Assembly: GCA_016934635.1 (NCBI GenBank)
Contig: JAFGSK010000056.1
Coordinates: 28,360-92,359, forward strand
DNA length: 64,000 nucleotides
DNA from: Caldifarciminota bacterium
GTDB taxonomy: Bacteria; Hydrothermota; Tepidihabitantia; B3-TA06
Reading direction: 5' to 3'
Under the pieces are notes generated by a model that searched no databases, was not told where the DNA came from, and saw only the letters and a program-made list of their open reading frames with translations. Made by a program: the position numbers and the translations under genes. Below are positions 33,671-42,121 of the stretch, one piece after another (the first letter of the stretch is position 1; every line of letters begins with the position of its first letter).

Positions 33671-34516
33671 ATGAGATACTTCGTATTATTCCTGAGTATC
33701 TTTGTTTGTTTTGCGGGCTTGCACGCAGACGAAGCAATATACGATGCAAGCCTGGATACCGAGGTCGATGAGGAGCTGTCCACCATAAACTTTGGCGCTG
33801 AGCCTGCCATCGAGGTTTACGCGGACTGGGAGGACGAGCCTGTATGGACCGTAAAAGCATTGTTTCTTTTCCCTGTCGATCTTCCCACAGGCGCCGTGAT
33901 TGACGAAGCGGTTCTCCAGCTTCATGTACTCGATAGATCAACCGATCCTGGGCCTTTAAACATCTTCAGGGCAAACGGGCCATGGACCGAGATGTCGGTA
34001 ACCTGGGATACGAGACCTGGTGAGAACAGAGACATTATGGTGTCTGAAAACGCCCCGGAGGTTATAATCAATCCTGAACTGTGGGAGATAGACGTTACCG
34101 ATATCGTCCAGTCCTGGGCCGATGGGTTTCCAAACAACGGATTCTACCTCGACGTTCCAGACAACAACAACTGGGTAGACGTCGATCTGGCCACAAAGGA
34201 GAACCCTGATCCCGGGATTCGCCCTCATCTGTGGGTGAACTACCACACAGGCGGGGCATGTGAAGAAGTCGCCAGCAACCAGGTTTCGCTGGATGTTTCT
34301 GGTGTTTGTCCGAGCAGGGTCGATATCAACTATTTCGTACCTTCATTCTCTAACGTCTCGCTTTGCATCTACGATGCATCCGGGGCATTGGTCGAGAACC
34401 TCGAGGTTTCCTCCGGTGATCATTCTATTACATGGAATGGTAATCCCGGGGTCTATTTCATCAAGCTCCAATCTATTGGAAAGTCGATATCATCGAAGGC
34501 AGTGGTCTTACGCTAA
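33671..34516 (+). CDS. DNRLRE-domain secreted protein 2
   Basis: 281 residues. ATG 33671 chosen: the AGGAGG at 33661-33666 sits 4 nt before it, but only 1 nt before the overlapping ATG 33668. Signal peptide YFVLFLSIFVCFAGLHA, then DNRLRE core (PWTEMSVTWDTRPGEN, IDVTDIVQSWADGFPNNGFY) and a terminal sorting-like domain (IYDASGALVENL, WNGNPGVYFIKLQS). It begins 47 nt after protein 1. Confidence 0.8.
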   Translation: MRYFVLFLSIFVCFAGLHADEAIYDASLDTEVDEELSTINFGAEPAIEVYADWEDEPVWTVKALFLFPVDLPTGAVIDEAVLQLHVLDRSTDPGPLNIFRANGPWTEMSVTWDTRPGENRDIMVSENAPEVIINPELWEIDVTDIVQSWADGFPNNGFYLDVPDNNNWVDVDLATKENPDPGIRPHLWVNYHTGGACEEVASNQVSLDVSGVCPSRVDINYFVPSFSNVSLCIYDASGALVENLEVSSGDHSITWNGNPGVYFIKLQSIGKSISSKAVVLR

Positions 34517-34578
34517 TCTAATCACCGTGAAGATCACAAGATGACAGTGATAGTTCACGGATAAACAAAGGAGGACCA

Positions 34579-35433
34579 ATGAAAAGATACACAGTAATAA
34601 CGCTAACCATTACCCTCTGCATATTCTTACCTGCCTTTGCAGACGATGCCACCCTGGACGCAGAACAGGACTGCTTCGTTTCAGGGATGGTTCCGGATGT
34701 ACCGAGTGGTCCTGAAGTCTATATCGCTGTTGCCGCAGACTGGGAACTGGAGTTCATTCCGCCGACCAAGAGTCTAATCCAGTTCGATATTGCTTCACTT
34801 GGAGACATCCTTGAGGTTCAGGACGCAACCTTGAGACTGCACGTGACCAATGCCAGCGCAGCTGGTGAACTTGAGATATTCAGGGCAGGCGGAAGCTGGA
34901 ACGAGATGACGACAACCTGGAATACCAGACCTGCGGAAGACAGGGGAGAAAGCTCCCTAGTTACTCCCACTGGTCTGGGGCAGTTTGAAGTTGACGTCAC
35001 CGATATCGTGCAGTCCTGGGTCGCGGGTTTTCCCAACAACGGATTTTATATCGATGCTCCGGACAATGACATGGCCGTAGATTTGTACATCGCATCAAAG
35101 GAGGCAACAGCTGCTGGAACCCGACCCAAGCTGCAGGTAACCTTTACCCCTGGTGGCGGAGCCGTATCTGAGAATGAGTTCGAGGAGAGAATCCTCCTGA
35201 ATGTCTCCCACACCTCGTCAGGAACGATAGGCGTGAACTTCACGATTCCCTTCAGTGCCCAGGTTTCTCTCAAGGTGTACGACGCGCGAGGCAGCCTCGT
35301 AGAGACCCTGGTGGACGGCCCTGCCAACTCAGGCGATCATTATCTGGCCTGGGAAGGCTCACCCGGGGTATACTTCGTCCAATTACTCTCCCCGGGTACA
35401 AGGACGATTCGCAAGGTGGTTTTAATCGATTGA
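34579..35433 (+). CDS. DNRLRE-domain secreted protein 3
   Basis: 284 residues, ATG with AAAGGAGG upstream. Signal peptide VITLTITLCIFLPAFA; DNRLRE core SWNEMTTTWNTRPAED and VDVTDIVQSWVAGFPNNGFY; C-terminal KVYDARGSLVETLVDG with WEGSPGVYFVQLLS and RKVVLID. The close match of VTDIVQSW-AGFPNNGFY to protein 2 indicates a recent duplication between these two. A strong terminator follows (35454-35482). Confidence 0.8.
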   Translation: MKRYTVITLTITLCIFLPAFADDATLDAEQDCFVSGMVPDVPSGPEVYIAVAADWELEFIPPTKSLIQFDIASLGDILEVQDATLRLHVTNASAAGELEIFRAGGSWNEMTTTWNTRPAEDRGESSLVTPTGLGQFEVDVTDIVQSWVAGFPNNGFYIDAPDNDMAVDLYIASKEATAAGTRPKLQVTFTPGGGAVSENEFEERILLNVSHTSSGTIGVNFTIPFSAQVSLKVYDARGSLVETLVDGPANSGDHYLAWEGSPGVYFVQLLSPGTRTIRKVVLID

Positions 35434-35453
35434 AATCTTGAATGAACAATCCG

Positions 35454-35482
35454 AAAGGTCGGCGGCAAGCTGACCTTTTTTT
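35454..35482 (+). terminator. Rho-independent terminator after DNRLRE protein 3
   Basis: Stem GGTCGGC/GCTGACC (one G-T pair, extended by AAA/TTT) with loop GGCAA, ending in seven T residues. It marks the end of the first part of the DNRLRE array. Confidence 0.88.
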
Positions 35483-35495
35483 AAAGCCGGAGGGC

Positions 35496-35524
35496 TTGAC
35501 AAGGAAGAATATGACGGTTAAAAT
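35496..35524 (+). promoter_or_regulatory. Strong promoter in front of a decayed DNRLRE copy
   Basis: TTGACA (35496-35501), 17-bp spacer, TAAAAT (35519-35524). AAAGGAGG follows, but no start codon stands at the usual distance, so this promoter now serves a leader of about 350 nt ahead of DNRLRE protein 4. Confidence 0.78.
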
Positions 35525-35628
35525 GTCCAGAAACAACCAAAGGAGGAAAAACCGAAGAGACGAACAACCATTTCAGGTATAAACTTGACTAGTGAGAGAA
35601 TCCCAGCTTAAGCGTACCCTGATGCCTA

Positions 35629-35812
35629 AAGGAGGTTTTATTAAGGTTTTTCGGTGTAATCGTATGTTCTTAAAGCTTGATCCTGCAGCAAGCGCATTCC
35701 GGGCCTACCTCAAAATCATATGTTTGCCTGGAATGGTGATCCTGCAGAGTACTTCGTAAGATTTGAATCCTCAGGTTCGGTCTTTGTTCATAAAACTGTG
35801 AACAACAAAGTA
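35629..35812 (+). pseudogene. Remnant of a seventh DNRLRE/sorting-domain gene
   Basis: AAAGGAGG at 35629-35636 is followed by codons reading RFFGVIVCS (a signal-peptide-like start whose ATG is gone). About 80 nt later the frame HMFAWNGDPAEYFVRFESSG, then SVFVHKTV (35717-35800), matches the C-terminal sorting domain of DNRLRE protein 4 (WHGDPGVYFVRFETAGEAFV). The whole DNRLRE core is missing. This explains most of the 447-bp gap 35434-35880. Confidence 0.7.
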
Positions 35813-35835
35813 AACCTGTGTAATATAAAAGGCTT

Positions 35836-35860
35836 GACTAGAAATCTTCGATTTCTTGTC
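35836..35860. repeat. Hairpin just upstream of DNRLRE protein 4
   Basis: GAC-T-AGAAATC-TTC-GATTTCT-T-GTC: a stem of 3 and 7 bp interrupted by one T-T mismatch, loop TTC. It lies about 20 nt before the start codon and just upstream of AAGGAG, so it could affect translation or mRNA stability. Confidence 0.6.
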
Positions 35861-35880
35861 GGGGAAAAAAAGGAGAAGCG

Positions 35881-36744
35881 ATGAAAAAAATCGTTGTGGC
35901 GTTTATCATCGTTATGTGTATGTTATCGTCGGCAATGGCCGGGGACACCCTGTACGACACCCTGGAGGTGTCGAAAGACACCTACATTAATGCGTACTTT
36001 CCGACCCAGAACTACGGACAAGACCCAACCCTTACCATATGGAACGAAGCGGGCGAACCGAAGATAGTCACCTTCCTCGAGTTCGAGTGGCCGTTTCCCA
36101 CTGCATACGCACTCGATTCTCCCGATCCAAAATTAGACGAGTTTCTTTTGGGTCTTTTCTGTAAGCACTCAGAGGGAGGCGGTGAGGTAAAGGTGAACCC
36201 AGTCAGTCCAGGTTGGGAGGAGAACAATACAACATGGAACAATGCACCCTCTGTTTTTTATGATTTTTTCTTTAAAGGATTTGACTTCGCTAGTCAATCC
36301 GGCTGGACTTTCATAGATATGTGGGAAGGGGGGGATTGGTGCATGGCCCACGAATACTTCGGATTCATGCTATCCGGGGAAACTCCGAACAAATCCTGGG
36401 ATTTCCGCAGTAAAGAAGACCCCGGTGCATATACGTCTCCCCAAAATACGGGTCCTAAGCTCTTTCTCAAGTACCACTACGAAGAGACCGTAGAGGAAGC
36501 TCTGCCGGATTTCGAGATCCAGGTTCCGCCGATCTCGCAAGGCTCGATCCACGTCAACTTCAGTCTGCCTTCAGCGAATCATGCCACCCTTAAAATCTAC
36601 GACGCTTCGGGTTCTCTTGTTCAAGTTCTTGAGGTCTCATCCGGGAGTCAAACAATCGCCTGGCACGGTGATCCAGGGGTGTACTTCGTGAGATTCGAGA
36701 CCGCAGGCGAGGCCTTTGTCAAAAAAACAGTGATCACAAACTAA
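35881..36744 (+). CDS. DNRLRE-domain secreted protein 4
   Basis: 287 residues; AAGGAG upstream. Signal peptide VVAFIIVMCMLSSAMA. The DNRLRE core is more diverged than in copies 1-3: GWEENNTTWNNAPSVF replaces the usual W-TWNxRP block, and a 20-residue insertion rich in Phe/Gly/Trp follows it. C-terminal sorting-like domain IYDASGSLVQVLEV, WHGDPGVYFVRFETAG, KKTVITN. Closest relative of the pseudogene fragment directly upstream. Confidence 0.75.
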   Translation: MKKIVVAFIIVMCMLSSAMAGDTLYDTLEVSKDTYINAYFPTQNYGQDPTLTIWNEAGEPKIVTFLEFEWPFPTAYALDSPDPKLDEFLLGLFCKHSEGGGEVKVNPVSPGWEENNTTWNNAPSVFYDFFFKGFDFASQSGWTFIDMWEGGDWCMAHEYFGFMLSGETPNKSWDFRSKEDPGAYTSPQNTGPKLFLKYHYEETVEEALPDFEIQVPPISQGSIHVNFSLPSANHATLKIYDASGSLVQVLEVSSGSQTIAWHGDPGVYFVRFETAGEAFVKKTVITN

Positions 36745-36768
36745 ACTCGTTCTGAACCAGCGGCGATG

Positions 36769-36798
36769 TACGCAACTTTTTCCACATTAAGTTGCGTA
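36769..36798. repeat. 10-bp inverted repeat downstream of DNRLRE protein 4
   Basis: TACGCAACTT and AAGTTGCGTA, perfect arms with a 10-nt loop. No T-run follows, so termination would have to be factor-dependent. Confidence 0.55.
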
Positions 36799-36902
36799 AC
36801 GACCCTCGGTCGGTTAAGATGCTTGTTCTAAGGATTTCGCCCATCCGGTTTGCATCATTATTATAGCGAGGGTATTTTTTTCGTACACCTATTCGGAGAG
36901 TA

Positions 36903-36931
36903 TTGACAAGCAGCGCATCTTATGGTAGTAT
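36903..36931 (+). promoter_or_regulatory. Promoter of DNRLRE protein 5
   Basis: TTGACA (36903-36908), 17-bp spacer, TAGTAT (36926-36931), about 33 nt before ATG 36965 with GGGAGG in the leader. Confidence 0.82.
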
Positions 36932-36964
36932 CAGATACAGAAAAATCATTACCCGGGAGGAAAA

Positions 36965-37819
36965 ATGCGATACGTCTTTCTTTGCGTTTGGATGTTTGTT
37001 CACGTAGTATCGGGTAAGGCCTCTGAGGTAATAACAGATACGATTCCACCTTCTAAGGATAGTCACGTGGACGCAATTGCACCCGACTCAAACTTCGGCA
37101 GTGCTGAAACCTTATCTCTTGAATACACCACTTGTCCTACAAAAACGATTCTAATCAAATTCGACATGCCCTTTCCGTCACAGTCCCTTGACAGCATCGT
37201 AGTTGATGAGGCCAGGATAGGACTTTATGTTTACTCTTCAACCGACAGTTGCGAGGTTATGGTATCTGCACTTGGCCAGAACTGGCAAGAGATGGAAGTT
37301 ACTTACAACAATCGTCCTGGTCCTGGCTCTTCGATGGGTGTCTCATCGAGCCTGACGGATCAACCCGGCTGGCAGTATATAAACGTTGCTCCGTTCGTTC
37401 AGGCCTTTGCCTTGAACTTCTTGTCCAACTATGGCTTCGAGATAATGCCGCTTTCCACGGTCGAGATCGAGGCTGTAAGCGGCCAATGCCCGGATACAGC
37501 GTTCAGACCAAGGTTGTATCTGGCTTACCACTACGAAGGTTCGCATGCTGCGGAGGGTTACTTGTTCGAACCGGTGGAGTTCGATGTGTCGTCGATCTCT
37601 CTCAAAGAAGCCTCCATAAAATACAGTATTCCTGGCAAGACTCAGGTGCATTTGGAAATCTACGATGAATCAGGGGAATCGGTTGGGGAGGTTCTAGAAT
37701 ACCCGACCACATCCGGACGGTACGAAACGAGGTGGAGAGCGCCCGGACCTGGGGTTTACTTTGTGAGGTTGGAGGCCTGCGGGTCGGTTTTGGTTGATAA
37801 AGCAGTTATTTTACGCTAA
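36965..37819 (+). CDS. DNRLRE-domain secreted protein 5
   Basis: 284 residues. Short signal peptide (YVFLCVWMFVHVVSGKA). The DNRLRE core is degenerate: NWQEMEVTYNNRPGPG keeps the pattern with Tyr for Trp, followed by INVAPFVQAFALNFLSNYGF where the usual VTDIVQSW is lost. The C-terminal domain is kept (IYDESGESVGEV, GVYFVRLEACG, DKAVILR). It has its own promoter, unlike copies 1-3. Confidence 0.75.
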   Translation: MRYVFLCVWMFVHVVSGKASEVITDTIPPSKDSHVDAIAPDSNFGSAETLSLEYTTCPTKTILIKFDMPFPSQSLDSIVVDEARIGLYVYSSTDSCEVMVSALGQNWQEMEVTYNNRPGPGSSMGVSSSLTDQPGWQYINVAPFVQAFALNFLSNYGFEIMPLSTVEIEAVSGQCPDTAFRPRLYLAYHYEGSHAAEGYLFEPVEFDVSSISLKEASIKYSIPGKTQVHLEIYDESGESVGEVLEYPTTSGRYETRWRAPGPGVYFVRLEACGSVLVDKAVILR

Positions 37820-37897
37820 TCCTATTTGGGGCCTCTGCGAAAACATACCCCTCTCGAATAAGGAGGAGATTTCGCGGATCAAACACTAGGAGGAGTA

Positions 37898-38764
37898 ATG
37901 GAGAATATTGCAGGAATAATGTGCGTTTTAGTATGCTTGACATTAACGGCTCAGGCCGAAGACGTCGAGCTTACCGCTGACCAGGATGCTTCGATATGGG
38001 CAACCAAACCTGATTCCAGCTTCGGTACCCAGCCGTCGCTTTTCATTCTTGGTGGAACAGGTGCGGAAGACGAGGCGCGTGCGCTTATCCGGTTCGATCT
38101 TGATCAGCTGCCCTCTACCGAAGACTTCTTGCAAGAAGCCTTGCTGAGATTATGGGTGTCCCCTGATACCGATTACGTCTCGGGCGGACATGCCGGTGTG
38201 TATATGGTTGCCGGGGACTGGGATGAGGCGGTTACCTGGAACAGTATGCCGCCTGAAGACAGGTCCGTTTCCGAGATAGGAGTTCTGCCGCCACACTCTT
38301 CACTCTGGTTCGAGCAGGATATAACCGACATCGTACATGCCTGGTTGCACCTCGACGCAGATAATTATGGATTGTACGTTGAGGTGCCGGACGGCACGCC
38401 TTACGCCTTCCCTCGCTTCGCCGCAAGGGAGTATTCGGAAGAAGAGTACCTTCCACGATTGAAAATAAACTATACGACTTCGCTAAACGAAAAAACAAGT
38501 GGAGAGGACCTTGATCTCCGAGTCTCTACGCTATCCACCGGGAAGGTTGAGGTCAGGTTCGGCCTGCCGACAGCCACACACGTCTCATGTAGAATCTATG
38601 ACGCCTCAGGAAAGCTCGTGAAGGTTTTAGTAAACGAGGAAGCTGCTATAGGCGATCACAGATTGATCTGGGGCAGGGCTGAAACAGGGATCTACTTCGT
38701 AAGATTTGTGACACCTGAACGTTCAAGTACAAGAAAGTTAGTACTTGCAAGACAGCAATCTTAA
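37898..38764 (+). CDS. DNRLRE-domain secreted protein 6
   Basis: 288 residues; AGGAGGAG 5 nt upstream of ATG. Signal peptide IMCVLVCLTLTAQA; DNRLRE core DWDEAVTWNSMPPEDRS and QDITDIVHAWLHLDADNYGL; C-terminal sorting-like domain IYDASGKLVKVLVNE, GIYFVRFVTPE, RKLVLARQQS. Last intact member of the array; the next gene is glmM-like and unrelated. Confidence 0.78.
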   Translation: MENIAGIMCVLVCLTLTAQAEDVELTADQDASIWATKPDSSFGTQPSLFILGGTGAEDEARALIRFDLDQLPSTEDFLQEALLRLWVSPDTDYVSGGHAGVYMVAGDWDEAVTWNSMPPEDRSVSEIGVLPPHSSLWFEQDITDIVHAWLHLDADNYGLYVEVPDGTPYAFPRFAAREYSEEEYLPRLKINYTTSLNEKTSGEDLDLRVSTLSTGKVEVRFGLPTATHVSCRIYDASGKLVKVLVNEEAAIGDHRLIWGRAETGIYFVRFVTPERSSTRKLVLARQQS

Positions 38765-38832
38765 TATAGGCTCTTAAGTGATCAGGAAACGCTTGTGCCC
38801 GGATTGAGTCCCAAAATGAAAGGAATGTTACC

Positions 38833-38861
38833 TTGACATCGAGCGAGAAGCGGACTAAAAT
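38833..38861 (+). promoter_or_regulatory. Promoter of the glmM-like gene, predicted leaderless
   Basis: TTGACA (38833-38838), 17-bp spacer, TAAAAT (38856-38861). The ATG at 38870 is 8 bases after the -10, so the mRNA should have at most one or two 5' bases. CCTCC occupies the place where an SD would be. Confidence 0.85.
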
Positions 38862-38869
38862 CCTCCTGC

Positions 38870-40186
38870 ATGGTAAAATTCTCAGTATCCGGACTACGCG
38901 GAGTGGTGGGCGTTTATTTTTCGAGCCTTGATTTCATGAAGGTTGCCAATGCTTATGTGAGATTCATGAAAGCGAATAATCTGCTGCTGGCTCGGGACGC
39001 ACGCATTACAGGAGTAATGCTTCACTCAGCGGTCAAGTCCGCTGTGCTTGCCGCAGGTTCCGGTGTCTCGGACGCCGGCATGGTAACTACCCCTACAGCG
39101 GTTTTTGCAACCAAGGCAGTTTCTGCCGACGCAGGACTGGTCATTACCGCCAGCCATAATCCCTCAAACCAGAATGGTATCAAGTTCCTCGAATCCGGCC
39201 GGTTTCTGGTCCCGGCAAGGAGCAAGGAATTTATCGACTCCGAGAAATCGGCAGGCTTCTACCAGGTCGAGGCCGGGGAGATACAACAAGTAAAGGATTT
39301 TGATGCCTCGAGTGTTCATACCGAAGGCATCTTGAGGCTTCTGGCTAAAGAACCACAAGAACCACGCCTGCGAGTGGGTCTGGATCCGTGCAACGGAGCG
39401 GCAGGCCCACAAGCGCGCCGGATACTTGAAGATTTGAACTGTGAAGTCCATGCGATTAACGCCGAACCAAACGGACGTTTCGGGAGAGATCCTGAACCTT
39501 TAGAGCAGAATTTGAAGGACTTGCAATCTTTAGTAAAACAGAGTAAACTTGATTTAGGTTTTGCATTTGATCCAGATGGGGATCGGTTGTCCTTCGTAGA
39601 CGGAAAAGGTCGTACTCCGGGTGAAGAATACACGGTTCCCTTATGCGCTCGGTGGGTGTTGCAGAAGAAAGGAGGAGATGTGGTTGTTAATCTCTCCACA
39701 TCGAGGCTGATAGAACACATAACCCAAGAGGCAGGTTACGAGGTCCACCGAACACCTGTCGGAGAAGCTCATGTAGTTGACAGACTCCTTGAACTCGGGG
39801 CCTCTTGCGGGGGTGAAGGTAACGGCGGGTTCATAATGCCCGAATTCAACGCTACGCGCGACGGACTCCTTGCTATGGCGGTACTTGTGATCCAGTACCG
39901 CAGATTAGGCCCAATTGAAGATCAGGTTGACCAACTGCCGACTTACCATCGTCGTAGAGCCAAGTTCGATATTCCATGGTCAGAAGAGCTCGTCCAGCGA
40001 ATCGTCGGGCTATATCCGTCGGCTGGGACAGGAAATCAAGACGGCATATGGCTGGGTGAGGAAGATTTCTGGCTGCACCTGCGTCCATCAAATACAGAAC
40101 CTGTTATTAGACTCATGCTTGAGGCAGATACGGCTTCAAGGGCGGATAATATACTCAGGGAGGTACAAAATATATGTGTGGGATAG
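38870..40186 (+). CDS. glmM: Phosphoglucosamine mutase-like phosphohexomutase
   Basis: 438 residues, alpha-D-phosphohexomutase family. It has the phosphoserine loop VITASHNPSNQNGIKF, the metal loop AFDPDGDRLSFVD, the sugar loop GGEGNGGFIMPEFNATRDG and the phosphate-binding loop RPSNTEPVIRLMLEA. The sugar loop GGEGNGG is the variant seen in archaeal-type GlmM/PMM, not the GGEQSGH of E. coli GlmM. Immediate overlap with glmS (13 nt) indicates glucosamine-6-P to glucosamine-1-P conversion for UDP-GlcNAc synthesis. A phosphomannomutase role cannot be excluded. Confidence 0.85.
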   Translation: MVKFSVSGLRGVVGVYFSSLDFMKVANAYVRFMKANNLLLARDARITGVMLHSAVKSAVLAAGSGVSDAGMVTTPTAVFATKAVSADAGLVITASHNPSNQNGIKFLESGRFLVPARSKEFIDSEKSAGFYQVEAGEIQQVKDFDASSVHTEGILRLLAKEPQEPRLRVGLDPCNGAAGPQARRILEDLNCEVHAINAEPNGRFGRDPEPLEQNLKDLQSLVKQSKLDLGFAFDPDGDRLSFVDGKGRTPGEEYTVPLCARWVLQKKGGDVVVNLSTSRLIEHITQEAGYEVHRTPVGEAHVVDRLLELGASCGGEGNGGFIMPEFNATRDGLLAMAVLVIQYRRLGPIEDQVDQLPTYHRRRAKFDIPWSEELVQRIVGLYPSAGTGNQDGIWLGEEDFWLHLRPSNTEPVIRLMLEADTASRADNILREVQNICVG

Positions 40187-42006
40187 TAGGTTATCTTGGC
40201 AATCGCGACCTTGAGTCGGTCATATTGGTGGGGCTGGAACGATTGGAGTATCGAGGATATGACTCCTGCGGTATGGCAGTAATAAATGCAGATAAAATCA
40301 AAACAACTAAAGTTATAGGCAGGTTACAGAATCTTAAGGAGGCTTTGGTAAAGAAACCGCTATCAGGGACGGTAGGCATCGGGCATACCCGCTGGGCCAC
40401 CCATGGTGCGGTGCGAGAACGCAACGCCCATCCATTCTCAGACCCGGAAGGTTTTTTTGCCGTCGCACATAACGGCATCCTGGAAAACCATGCCCAGCTT
40501 CGTTCAGAGCTTAAAGCCAAGGGATACAAGTTTACTTCAGATACCGATTCGGAGATAATTCCCTATCTTCTCTTACGTTACTATAAAGGTAATTTTCTAA
40601 AGGCTGTACTGCAAACGGTCAAACGACTCAAAGGAAGCTTCGCCCTGGCCGCCATATCATCCAAAGAACCCCATACATTGATAGGCGTACGTATCGGGTC
40701 ACCTTTGGTTGTCGGAATCGGAAAGGACGAGTTTGCCCTGGCCTCAGACCCCCTTGCGTTGGTTGGATTCACCCAGAAGATGATCTTCTTAAACGACGGC
40801 GAGGTGGCGATTGTCCGACGCGGGCATCCGGCAGAGGTCTATGACTTCTCAGGAAAGAAGCTTAAGTTAAAGGTGCTGCCCATAGAGTTTCGTCCCAAGG
40901 CGGTTTCCAAAGGACGCTACCAACACTTTATGCGCAAGGAGATATTCGAGCAGCCAGGGGTTATCAGACATAACCTTAACCGGCGAATACATAACGGCCG
41001 TATCTCGCTGGGCTCGGCCTACAGGTTTTACCCCGAAGATATTGCCGTAATCGAGAACATCCTTATTCAGGCCTGCGGAACCAGCTACCACGCGGGAATG
41101 GTTGGACGGTACTACATGGAGCGTTTTACCGACGTCCACACCGAGGTTGAAATAGCATCTGAACTCATTGACAGAATCCCCATCTTCGGGAAACACGACC
41201 TTATGATTGCAATAAGCCAGTCCGGTGAAACCGCCGATACCTTGGGAGCATTGCGTGCGGCACGCCGAAGTGCTGATCTGCGCGTGCTTTCGTTGCTTAA
41301 CGTCAAGCGAACCTCGCTCGACAGGGAGTCGGATTCATCAATCTACCTGCATGCAGGCCCTGAGATCGGGGTTGCATCGACCAAGGCCTATACAGCGGAA
41401 TTATTCGCCCTGTTGATATTCACCCTGGAACTTGCCCGAAGGAAAGGTACAATGAGCGCAGGGAAGATAAGGAAGGTCAAGGAAGCCCTCCATGACATGC
41501 CAGATCAGATAAATCAGGTTCTAAGACAGGACCGCAACATCAGAGAAATAGCCAAGCGCTTTCAGGAACGTAACTCCTACCTTTTTCTGGGCAGAGGTGT
41601 AAACTACCCCACGGCTCTTGAGGGTGCGCTCAAGCTTAAGGAAATAAGTTACGTTCACGCAACCGGTTATCCGGCGGGCGAGATGAAACACGGTCCAATA
41701 TCACTTATAGATTCAAAAACTCCTGTGGTCGTAGTAGCCCCAAAGGATTCAACCTACGACAAGATGCGAGCCAACATTGAAGAAGTTGCTGCACGGGACG
41801 GACAGGTGATTGCCGTAGGTACGGCAGGTGATCGGGACCTGGCCAAGCGCTGCAGCGCATTCATCCCGGTGCCTGAAGTGCCGGAGTACGTTCTTCCCTT
41901 CCTGACTGTTATTCCTTTACAACTCTTAGCTTACCACATAGCCGTCCTTCGCGGTTGCGACGTTGACAAACCCCGCAACCTGGCCAAGAGTGTAACCGTT
42001 GAGTAG
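40174..42006 (+). CDS. glmS: Glucosamine-fructose-6-phosphate aminotransferase (isomerizing)
   Basis: 610 residues, full-length. The N-terminal glutaminase domain starts MCGIVGYLGNRD with the nucleophile Cys2 and has GIGHTRWATHG and AHNGILENH. Two SIS domains follow (QACGTSYHAGMVGRYYMERF, ISQSGETADTLGALR) and end with the C-terminal KPRNLAKSVTVE. It makes glucosamine-6-phosphate from fructose-6-phosphate and glutamine. It starts inside glmM. There is no glmS ribozyme upstream because the gene overlaps glmM. Confidence 0.97.
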   Translation: MCGIVGYLGNRDLESVILVGLERLEYRGYDSCGMAVINADKIKTTKVIGRLQNLKEALVKKPLSGTVGIGHTRWATHGAVRERNAHPFSDPEGFFAVAHNGILENHAQLRSELKAKGYKFTSDTDSEIIPYLLLRYYKGNFLKAVLQTVKRLKGSFALAAISSKEPHTLIGVRIGSPLVVGIGKDEFALASDPLALVGFTQKMIFLNDGEVAIVRRGHPAEVYDFSGKKLKLKVLPIEFRPKAVSKGRYQHFMRKEIFEQPGVIRHNLNRRIHNGRISLGSAYRFYPEDIAVIENILIQACGTSYHAGMVGRYYMERFTDVHTEVEIASELIDRIPIFGKHDLMIAISQSGETADTLGALRAARRSADLRVLSLLNVKRTSLDRESDSSIYLHAGPEIGVASTKAYTAELFALLIFTLELARRKGTMSAGKIRKVKEALHDMPDQINQVLRQDRNIREIAKRFQERNSYLFLGRGVNYPTALEGALKLKEISYVHATGYPAGEMKHGPISLIDSKTPVVVVAPKDSTYDKMRANIEEVAARDGQVIAVGTAGDRDLAKRCSAFIPVPEVPEYVLPFLTVIPLQLLAYHIAVLRGCDVDKPRNLAKSVTVE

Positions 42007-42121
42007 GATTAGGACAGGGTATAAATGAGATATAAAGGGTAATATCCGGGAAGGGGAACTAGAAAGAATTTTATGAAGATTAGCGGCTTCTTGCTTCCTG
42101 AGGTAAATCAAAGGAGGATGT

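Noticed and set aside
40174..40187. glmS ribozyme
   Set aside because: glmS starts within glmM, leaving no leader for the ribozyme.
42007..42121. SOS box upstream of recA
   Set aside because: I looked for GAAC-N4-GTTC and CTG-N10-CAG type palindromes and saw none convincing.
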